Source: Streblospio benedicti
Lineage: Eukaryota > Annelida > Polychaeta > Spionida > Spionidae
Length of the DNA stretch: 64,000 nucleotides
Reading direction: 5' to 3'
Assembly (NCBI GenBank): GCA_019095985.1
Contig: CM032663.1
Coordinates: 20,062,957 to 20,126,956, forward strand
Part shown: positions 42,343 through 53,118 of the stretch, piece by piece
How positions within the stretch are numbered: position 1 is the first letter of the stretch
Layout of the letters: every line of letters begins with the position of its first letter
The notes under the pieces: generated by a model
The model's database searches: none
The model's input: only the letters and a program-made list of their open reading frames with translations
Told to the model about the DNA's origin: nothing
Program-made: the position numbers and the translations under genes

Positions 42343-45300
42343 ACGTGATAAACTGTAACTTTCAAGTGCAATGCTTTTTAATTGGTATTTGACTAGCTGT
42401 GCATTAAATCACAACGACGTGTGTCAACATGAACTAGGAACATTATTTAGTAGTCACGTGTACAATTACAATTACACGACTAATTTCTTCAGACAAAATG
42501 ACCAATCAATTTATTGTTGTTGGTGATCTTCCAAATTACGTGAGAATTAGCTGTCAATAATTGTTGTAGACATATGCTTAATGTCATTGAATATGATTAT
42601 TATTTACACTTTAGTATGTTTTTTTTTTATATCAGTTTTGTGAAAACAAATTAGACCATAAAATTCCTGCATTGTTTTTAATAACAACTGCATGTTTTAC
42701 ACGAAAAACTAACACATGCATGTACCATGCTAATATTACGCGAACAGTAATAAAATGCGAGCTAGTCTAATGCCAATATTATAATAATGGCCGTGACCAT
42801 ATTTAACGGGAATGCCCCTCAAACGATCGAATTCCGGACGAAAACGCATGGCTTCGGTTTCAAAAGGATTCGTCGGCCATATTGGCTGGCAAATTCGATT
42901 AACCTGTGCAGAGGCGATTAATTATTTAGGGGCCACACCGAGTAAAGTACCTGGCGCAAGGGCTCGTCCCTCATTGTTTTCTGATGCAAACCAGATGAGT
43001 TTTTCAGCACGATATGATGAAGTATGATTTAAAGTTGCCAATATTATTTTGGCTTGACTCCTAGTCAGGTAGCGGATGAGATGGATTTAATATTAATCCC
43101 CGCGGTGCAATATTGTAACGCTACAAGTCGAATTTACGTAACGACTAAATGTCATGCGCTTTTTTGTTGCGAGGAGATTATTATGACAATGCGACTGAAC
43201 AGGATATTTGGAAATAATGGGGCAGGTAAAAACTGCAGTCATGCAGTTATGAAAGTGAAGCGCCGTAAATTAATAATGACTGTCGGTCCTCGTTCAATGT
43301 TTAATACTCATTGCACGTGCGGTTTTCGGTTACATCGTTGTAGTGAAGTTATTGTAATATTAAATTCGTGATTCTTTCTAGTTCAAGCTAGGGTCATACA
43401 CATCCAAATACTGAAGCCAAATCAGTAGTGGTTTTGTCTAGTCACAAACGTGGTTTTAAATGAGTGGAATCGTCAATCACAAGAACCATCCGGTGTAATT
43501 CTCATTTATAGCTCAGTGAAAATAAATGCCGTTGTGAACATTAGTGACCGTCCGTCAGCCATGGACTTCTTTTCCAGAAAACACGTGACGTAATTTGTCA
43601 CATCATATTCTAAAATATAAATGATATACAATGCAAAAGATAATGATCCTTGTTTCAATAGCCTATGTAACACTGATAAACAAATTGCGCCTACGCAAAT
43701 TGACATAAGTTTACTTCAATTGTTTACTTGTCACCGAAAATTATGGGTAAATACTATTGCCTAAATTACCTTATCATTTTGCTTATCATCAAAGTTAATG
43801 TATACAACAGGCATCACAGTCATATAGAGGAATAAAAAAATACAAACAACATTAGCTTGCTATATCACACTATGCATTCTCATCTACGTAAACAGAGTTA
43901 TTTGTCAAGTATCCTATGGGACATGTTGAGACATACTACATTAACATACTTAACTTATTGCTCATAGGAAGATCCTTCGTGGGGTGTGGATGTGGGCCCT
44001 GTGGGGGTGTTGGTGGGGATGGGATGGGTGAGCATGCGGCATGAAGCAATCACTCACATTGTTTAAATAAAATAACCTGATGAGGGTTTCTTTGCAGTAA
44101 AAGTGGGTATGGATCTATTTCCGTTGTTTGTATTATGATAATCCCTTTTCTAAAAACCCGGATCTGGCATTGAACTGATATTGTTATCAGAACAGTAGCG
44201 TGGCTTAAACATTAACCAATCTATTGCAGCATCAAACGATATATAGCGAAGAAACACATTGATAACACGAGTACTCTGCTAAACTATACAAAAAAACCTT
44301 ATCCAAGGTACATTCCTGTACGTATAGCTCCAATTACTAGATCACACACAAATCACGAGACTGATAACACTTTAAAAAAACAAAATATCAAAGCAGTATA
44401 AAACAAAACAACTAATTCAAACCAATTCACGAACACACACAGACACACCTTTCTCGACCAAAATACCACACACTGCCGGAGAAACAAAAATAGCTCCTGG
44501 AATTCTCATCACGTAATAATCTAGAACATTTCATCGACCATACCTAATAAGCAATCAATACGTTTGATCGGGATTGGGTACACATCTGTTTCCACAAGTC
44601 TGTGTAAGGTGGTGAGAGTGACTGGAAGGGGGAGTTAATTAGAGCTTGGACATGAAAGAGCTTCAGGGGCTATCCCTCCACTGAGACACTACTTGCATCA
44701 TTAGGGAAGGTGCGATGTATCGATAGGTTGGTGGTTACATAGGAGGTTCATATAATGGTGGTTTGCTTTTTGTTTCCCTTAAAATTGTTCAATTTAGTCA
44801 ATGTTTTATCCTTGGAGGAATTCTATTTGATTCATGATTTCTTTTCAGAAAGCGATGTATGTTTTCATAAAAAATGAATTAAGTCACTTGAAGAGATTGT
44901 TTTATGATGGTATATATCAAGTCATACATGCGATTTGAATTGACAGGAGCTTTTTATAAACAATATCTGATAAGTTACAGTCACCTAAATGTATTTGTTT
45001 TTATCGTGTATATTTTATCTTTAATATATTCTTTTCGTTTGAAGCAACGTATTTTCAAGAAACAGATTTTAAACATGACAACTTTAGAAACAGGGGCTAA
45101 ACAGATTTGATTCTCAGGGCTAATTTCATCGGGAAACACAACTTGTATGCGTTATAAAGTTGATAATTGTGCTGCTTTGTGAGAGCCTGCTAGAGCAGTT
45201 ATCTTCAACATTCAAATCTTTGAGTAAGGACCAAAAACCTAAATAACAATTTTAAAAGGATTTGGCCTGTGATATGCAAGACCTCATTAAAAGAGCACAA

Positions 45301-48300
45301 AAAGTAGGCGCTTAAAACTACAGGAAAATATTAATAATTTTGCAAATGAAATTCATGTAAGCTGGTTTATATCAGATTAATAGTTGGTTATATTTCTACT
45401 TTTAATTTACTTTTGCAATCATTAGCAGATGGAATATGGCAGTATCTTAATGTTATAAAAAAGTAACGTAAAGCAAATAAACAACGGGTTGATTGGAAGA
45501 TATCCGTACCAATATTAAATGTGTCACATATTTTAAGAATATTGTTAAACCGTGTATAGTGCATGCAGTGCATTCATTTGAACATAAAAAGTATGAAACC
45601 AAGAAAATATCTTTCTGTTTATGAATCACCGAATTATCAAATCAAATTACACATACGAACACCTTCAATAAGTGGAAAGAAGTTGTGATTGTGCATATAA
45701 TGTAAAATGAGACACACTCAATTTTTGTCTACATTAGAGGATTAAGTGGTGTTTCATGTTATAATACAGTTTCATCTTCTTAATAAAAGATGTAAGTCAC
45801 ATCATGCATGTGTAAGTTAATGTAACTAGTCGGCTTCATAATAAATAACTCCTCACAGTTATGCCTCAAATTTGCGATGTTCAGTCTAAATTCACCATGC
45901 ATTTGGGATGGTAGCCTTTTAGATAAACATATATTTATATATAATAAAGGTACCTTCATATAAATTTCTCCGGTTGGCAATTAATGGGCTAAACAGCAGT
46001 GAATGACACAATATTGTGATGTGGAAATGATTGTCTTATTTCCCCATCACAAATTTCCCTAGTAAAAGAAATCTTGCTGAAGCAGCCTATAGCTGGTCTT
46101 GGAATGCAGGGCAGAGTGGTTGAAACCAGCAGAGGTTGTAAAAGATACACTTTGTTATTGTAAATGTCGAAGATGGTTCATTACCTTGTTTACACAGATT
46201 TTTAGTGAAGAAATATCTACTTGTTTTCCGTGCCCTGTTGTGAGAATCAGTCCGAATTTGGGACTATTGCTGGGGCTTGCCACCCAACAAAACTAGAGGC
46301 ACATCACTTTAGTTCTTTAGCATTAATACACGGCATTATACATTATATTGCCACAGAAGTGGGGTAGGGCTTGCAAGAAATGTTATATAAAATATCAATA
46401 TTTCATCAATTACTGGTGCGCTCATCTATGAGTTATTGGAGATAAAGTAAACATGTAAAAACAAAACCATGACAAAATGCTTACTTCAAAAAGAAATAAC
46501 ATGAAAATTGCAACAAACTGAATACACACCATATAAGAGAGGCTAAGGACAGTTGAGGTTACGACTTGGCATGTCATACCTGATGTGAAATAGAAAACCT
46601 GACATATCTGACAGTCAGACAAAAACAATAAGACATGTCACTTGAATACTAATGTCTGTGGAATAGTCTTTCACTTTTGGCAGCCATGAAGGACCTCGGA
46701 GTTCGCCTGTGTATTATTAGCTTAGTTTGGTCCCTTCATTATGTGGACAGTGACAATATTAACATTTTAATTTAGTCAACCAAGTGCCATTTTAAAGTTG
46801 AAGGTTAAATTGAAGTGGGTCATATTTTAAGGGATTGGGATGTGATGTTTTTCTTAAGGTATATTTATCGTTTATGGTAATAATTTACCCCTTTCATTGA
46901 AAGACTAACCTACTTGACTTTAAGAAATCATATTTTAACATAAAAGAAAACTAATACAATTCTGAATGTGAAGGGCTACTCAAATTGTTCTTAAAAATCC
47001 AAAAACACTAATCTCCTTAAATGTCATATTAATGCTGCTTAAAATTGCAGTTGTAACATAATACTTTTGATGTGTTCTGGTTTATTAAAGTACTAGAAAA
47101 AAATTTTTACATAATTCAACACTTTCAAAAGCAAAGTGCTCTACAATACTTATTGCAATAGATGTGTACAACCAAACAACGTTATAATTATTCCGGCTAA
47201 AGGTTAAGTACAATAAGCCAATGCCAAATACATAAAATCTGCTGAATATTTGCATTCAGGATACTATATTGACCGCTACATTCTAGTTACATGTATTACC
47301 GTATAAAAACCCTGCCATAACAGTTTGTAATCGTGTAATATAAAGACCATATATTTTGTGACTGCAACACAGTCGCGAACAATATTGTATCACAACCAAT
47401 CGATGTACTGCATCAATGAAATAGGTTATTTATGATATGCCAATATTGCCAATGTTAATAGAGTTGCACATCACAATCATGCAGGATGCTGTAATGCCAG
47501 GTTAAAAAAATAGTACACCTTCAAATGACACAGTTTCAAAGATAGTAACAATATGCATTTTAATAAAACATTTTTTTCTTTCTCTTCTAAACATATAACA
47601 GCATTTTTGGGTAGAAAGGGACAATAGATAATTATGGAAAAAAGCTCTGTCCTGGTATGGGAGCCCTGATCTGCTAATGGCGACCATTATGATTTAGGTT
47701 TGCAAATTAATGTTGGCTGTATTGCGACAGGTAAATTAATGATCAATGCAATGTGATGTGCAAATGTGAACCCACACAATTTCAATTACTTTTGTGTCCA
47801 GGCACCACTAGTTTAAACTAGCTCCCACGAAGAATGAACAGACCCCGATCTTTAGTGAACATAAAACGTTCTGCATGATATACGAGCCAATAATTAGGTT
47901 GAACGACTCCCATATTATACACGTACATGCATTTTGAGAGAAAGCTTTCTGTTTGAACTATATTTGTAAGCACTAAGATCCCATTTATATGCACAGGCAA
48001 AAACATTATCTAACTTCAGTACTCCCCATAATAAACATGCCACAATAAACTGCCGCATACTTTTGAAACCAACCATAAACCCCAATATAATGGTCTATTG
48101 AAAATCACCCGGCGAGACATTCGTAGCTTTAAAAAGAATCACATATCGGCAAACAAGCGGAAGTAAAAGTACAGCATGCGTTCAATAATTTTGAAGTAGG
48201 GGAGTAGGTAAATAAAACGCATACTGCGCAGTTGGGAGGAATCTGTACCAGACGACAGTGCAAACTTAAATAGATCATAGATCAACTCACCGAAATGCAT

Positions 48301-50084
48301 GTGATCCACTGCAATCCTGCTGTCGTGTGCAGAGAAATCCTCGTGGTTTGTACCATCAAAAATCCAGGTAGTTTTCTAACAGCCACAATAACATACTTCC
48401 ATTCACGATGGCCAAGCAAGCCCTAAATTGACCCCTCTTTTCAGAGCGCTATGCACTGATAGAACGAAGAGGTCAAAGTATCTAGGGTAAATAATACTAT
48501 ACTGTTTGCAAAAGTGATCGTAATCCCCTTTGGTAACCTAGCAACCTAGCAAAGAGGCTTTGAGTTGCGTCCGTGATCAGTGGTAAAGGCTGCAAACGCG
48601 AAACGGCCGGCCAGGTAGGCCAAACCATACCTTGTATCGATTATTACCTTTCTGCGCAGCTTGCAATGTTCACTGCATACAGAGAGCAAGCCAGAGAGAG
48701 AAGAGAGAAAGAGCTCATCAAGCAACGATGGCTGATTATTTTTCAACTTGTTTCACTACTATGCGTTATGCTACGATTACCATTTTATACAGTTTATACA
48801 CACGTTTTGCCGGCTGGATTTGAAAGCTGTTTCAAGTGACATACGATAGGCGTTTCGTGTGTGGCGTAGGAGGTCTTTGCCAGCATGCATTCGACCTCCG
48901 ATTTCATGGTGATTTTGCAGCATGGTGTAGGATAGAGGAGACCGAATGACACGCTTGTTAGCATATTTTAACCACCGCATATAACAAAGCTGTTGTGATT
49001 TACCTTTTGTTTTCTTTGTATAAACTATAGATACTTCATGCTTCTAGTCGAATACTAGTACTCTTTGATTGAGTAACTGTAGTAGATATCATTGAATTTA
49101 TGCACGACACAAACACAACAGAGTAGGCCTATACATATTGATAATCTCTTTTCAACTATCTTATTGATATATAAAATTATCTTGTTGTGTACTAGAGAGC
49201 CTTGTCTATACATTTTTGTATGAATGCTTTGCTATATTTATATCCAATTTGCAAGATGTAAAATTTGATTTTCAATTTTAACTCTTACATAACTAAATGG
49301 TAAATGTTTTAAGTAGTCTAAGTTGCAGTTCTGAGATAGTACAGGATAGATATATTTTGCATGGAGGTAATGTATCATGCATTTCATGATTACATTTCCA
49401 TATATCTCAAATGTCATAAAGACATGAAAATTAGCTTACTTTTATCATACCAAATTCACTTTTGATGCATTCAACAACTACTTGATAACGTTTTACCCAT
49501 GCACTTATCGCAGACAATGATTTTGGGAGGATGTGCTTATTTCATGCAAGTTTTATGTTATAAACCAAAGTCGAAATTATTTTATGCTCGTCACTAGATT
49601 CGAGAGAATCGAGGGCAAGAAAAGCATTACTTGTTTTACAAATTTTAAAGCCACATGCAAAAAAGCAAACCAAGCACTAAAAATGTACTTGTTAATTATA
49701 TGAAATACAAAGTAATGTCAACATAGGAGTTAGGGCACGGAGTTAGGAAACAACTGTACTACTACAAATTACAACGCTCATCTCAATATTATGTTTGTGT
49801 TTATATAGTCATATTATCGAATTATGAATTATACCATACATGTGTATATTAGTATTAAATAAGGCAAAAATGTACACTTATAAACCATGTTTACTTACAT
49901 GTATAAGAATCCATAAATATTTGAGACGATTGAAATTCATATCACAGTGGGTTACGTTGTGATTGTTTCATCAGGACAGTTGCATTTTTGACTGGGGCAC
50001 TCCACTATCACTTTTATATATATTTGTACTATATTATGACTTCAGTGTGGTCAAAAACCATTACCAATCTCTGCGTGTGGTGTT
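42343..50084. other. Non-coding stretch, no gene supported
   Basis: AT-rich, with CpG-richer islands at 42790-43370 and 48540-48700. Frames in these islands overlap on both strands and carry no recognisable motif. A G-run cluster lies at 43981-44029. I see no RNA gene. Confidence 0.4.
43981..44029 (+). other. G-run cluster with quadruplex potential
   Basis: Six runs of three to five G lie within about 49 bp of plus-strand sequence, separated by short loops. This meets the usual pattern for a G-quadruplex in the G-rich strand. No gene start is visible next to it. Confidence 0.5.
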
Positions 50085-50525
50085 AGTGGCTCGGGGGGGG
50101 GGGGGGTAACTTCCATAGTCGCCCTATATGGAATGTGCCACTGATAGGGGTCACCCTTTTCAACCCCGCAGTTTCACTAGGGGTCACCTTTTCCACCACT
50201 CAGTTTCACAAGGGGTCATGATTTCAATATTCCAGCCAGTTTCACTAAGGGAGGTTCCATCTCGAGGTTCAATATCTAGCTCTCTTTTCATGTGATTTTG
50301 CATTATTGAGCCATAAAAAGCATAAACGGTAAATATAAGTTGTAGAAAATCTTGTTTTTATTACAGTATCACATAGAATAATACCCCATTGTTTTCTTCC
50401 GGTGGTTTCACTAGGGGTATGATTTTCAAAGTTTCACTGGTTTCACTAAGGGGTATGATTTGGGACCTTCAGTGGCACCCCCTACCCATTTACCACTGAA
50501 GTAACCACCCCCCTCACCCCCACCC
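50085..50525. mobile_element. G-run-bounded element with GTTTCACTAGGGG subrepeats
   Basis: The left end is a 14-base G run followed by TAACTTCCATAG. The right end reads TACCACTGAAGTAACCACCC then C-runs, giving an imperfect terminal inverted repeat GGGGG(TG)GTTACTTC. Inside, GTTTCACTAGGGGT or a close variant occurs about seven times, on both sides of a 150 bp AT-rich core. No coding capacity; probably a non-autonomous DNA element with minisatellite-like expansion. The superfamily is not identified. Confidence 0.55.
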
Positions 50526-51509
50526 CCACACACGAGGTTAGTGATGGTGGAGGGTCTGTTTGCAATAATCTTACAATGATGTAGACTATCTGGAATGAAA
50601 TTCAATGAATGTAGATATTCACGTGGGGTATTTAATCACATCACCACTGCACCAGCTTTAAGCTGGTACAGGGACTTCTCTTGGGACATTCCATCAACCC
50701 GTTGATGTTGGCCAGTAAGCGGTAGATGTAGATGGGACTACTGTTTTTTTAAATTTGCATTAGCCTATGTCAGACGTTTTGAAGAAAACTACCGAATTAT
50801 ATGACCCCAAACTACATGGTCCCTCCAAGAATGAATCCTAGACGAGACCAAACATTTTTGTTGTTAATAGGACGTATAGTTGATAATCTTATGATATTTG
50901 CTTTTAAATTCCACTGCTTGTATTTTTAAGGCTGGTGTGTACATATTGGTACGTTGAACCCCTGGACTATATAACTTCATGGAAGGGTAAAACGTATAAC
51001 GTTGAGGGCACCATCGTCCGTCTAGAGGAAGCACTGTACCAATAATTTGTGAATTGAATCATAAGCCAATAGTAATTATAAATAAGGATGGCATATGCAT
51101 TGTTTCATCTTTTAGGAAATACCCATCTGTCTAACCAAAGGCGTTTATCATGTGCCATATGTCTTACTATTAATCCTCATTTATGATTCATGACTTTTTC
51201 ACAGAGGACACTCAGTTGGTATCATCTTTTTTGCACCAACTTAAAAAATCTAGTATGTGAATGGCTATTTCAGTTTTTTTTATCGCCATAGTAACTCTTT
51301 TATACATTATCTGTGAATTAAAGTCTAATAGATATGATTCCTTTGTGGTGTCGTCTGGCATTCATGTCTTATAAAGGCCATAATTATCACCCAGCAAAAC
51401 TCTAGGGACACATCACACCACAGAACTGGGGTGATATTGTCGGTAATCCACTGAAAAAAATCAGAGAGAAATGCCCGAACGTGCTGGGACTTATTTGTGT
51501 TCCAATGAG
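50526..51509. other. Non-coding stretch, nothing recognised
   Basis: No gene supported. It contains the second copy of the 20 bp word TACCAATAATTTGTGAATTG (51037-51056). Confidence 0.45.
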
Positions 51510-52201
51510 TACCCTTATAGTTGCGTCGCTTCAGCAGCTGAAGCGAAAGCCTTGTGTTTCGTTCGTTTGTAACTATGTATGTATGTATGTTTGTCTCCGG
51601 ACCAACTAGAGCTTTTACGCTTCTTCCGATTTCGTTCAAACTTTACACAACTATTTGGTATGACACAACACCGAAGTGATTCGATTTTGGGCACTTTGCC
51701 AATTAAAGTGTGCTTTCCATAGTGCCATTTTGGGTCCATATTCAACATTTTCTGCAATAGTTTTGTTGATGCTTGTGAGAAAGCATTCAAACTTTGTACA
51801 ATGCTTACATGCCTAGTGAACATTAACTGTATTCAATTTTGGCACTTTGGCAATTAGAGTTTACTTTTCAGAGGGCCATTTTAATTATTTTCTTTCTATT
51901 TTTCCACTATAGTTTCAATATTGTGCGAAATATGACCATCGAATTGGCATAGTGGTTATATTGGAATAAAAGTGCTCAGAGAGCACAGCGTTACCATATT
52001 AATGTCGACTCATGGGCAATAGATATTTACTTTAGTCATGTTTAGAAAGCGCCTGAAATCCAATGCCAAGAACATAGATGTAGGATGAGTCACGCATCAC
52101 GTAAGACTTTTTTCTGCTTTGATTGCAAAGCAAACATCTTTATTGCCGATGGGTCAATGTTGCTCTAGCGACACTGTGCTCTCTGAGCACTTTTGATCTA
52201 G
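51510..52201 (+). mobile_element. Non-autonomous Helitron/Helentron-like element
   Basis: Four parts are visible in order. First, a palindrome with 9 bp arms TCGCTTCAG/CTGAAGCGA (51526-51546) followed by a short GTAT microsatellite. Second, two tandem units of about 151 bp, each starting TTCAAACTTT (51635 and 51786) and sharing TTTTGGGCACTTTG-like and GGGCCATTTT-like words. Third, a 21 bp perfect inverted repeat at 51968-51988 and 52174-52194, each arm itself a hairpin (GTGCTC/GAGCAC). Fourth, after the last hairpin, TTTTGAT then CTAG and a T. A 3' hairpin just before CTRR is the Helitron signature, and central ~150 bp tandem repeats are known from Helentron-associated elements such as DINE-1 and bivalve pearl elements. 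The 5' boundary is approximate. No coding capacity. Confidence 0.55.
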
Positions 52202-53118
52202 TTTACTATGCATCCTAACCGATATTGGCAAAACATCTTGGAAATGCATTTATTTTGCCAAAGGTATATACCTAGTATTAAACTAGTGTTTAAAATGTAG
52301 ATGTTCACAAGTGTTTCTGATCCAATACATATATAGGATCGTTGGCCTTTTGTTTTTACAAATGTGGGTATTTTTTTTATCCAAATCGCGTCTTTTCGGA
52401 CAGTGGGACGCATGCTCAAATACATTTTAGTTCAATCCACTCAATGTTTTACAATTATTTAGGAAAATTGCGCCTCTATGGAGATCATAATGCAAACCAA
52501 ATGTCTAATGTAAAGTCACACGTCTTATAAGTTAAGTTTTCACAGCCACATTACTCATGTAGTGAAGTACATGTATAGGACTATCTGAACTCTTGGGAAT
52601 AGTGCAAATACGGAATGAAGTATTATAAATGCAAGACCAATCAATAACTGAAGGATTAAAACTCTGAATCATCTAGGAACAAATTAAAATTTGAAATTTG
52701 TTTGAATCATTCTTTACGAAGAAATGTGAACGTGGTTTATGCGTTTATGAAAGTGATTTGATTGTGGACACTGCAGAAGGTAGTTTATTACAGATACAGA
52801 TAAAAAATTATAAAGGACAAAGTTTATGAATTGTTTTATTTGTTAAAATCAGAATATGCCTGCATTACATAAGGTATATCACAGATAATCAAAGCACCAA
52901 TAGATCTTAATCGGTACAAAATAAATAGCACAAGACTTTAAAAATTAGTAAAATTGACAACATGGGTAACTTAATAGTTTACATTTAACCAATGAGAAGT
53001 CGCTTAGAAAAACATTGCACATGTATAAACGAACAATACATACACAAGTTACCCCAGGTTTTTTGGTACTTTTCTCTAGAAGTTTATGAGTAAAAGCATG
53101 CATGTTATGTTAGAAGAC
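52202..53118. other. 3' flank of the first ankyrin gene
   Basis: From about 52529 (AAGTTAAGTTTTCACAGCCA) this region resembles 59589 onward (AAGCTAGTTTTCAGAGCCA), showing that the tandem duplication extends about 600 bp beyond the stop codon of the gene. No other gene is seen. Confidence 0.55.
52835..52840 (-). terminator. Candidate polyadenylation signal AATAAA
   Basis: AATAAA on the minus strand about 280 nt beyond the stop of the first ankyrin gene. A comparable AATAAA lies about 290 nt beyond the old stop of the second copy, which supports both. Confidence 0.4.
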
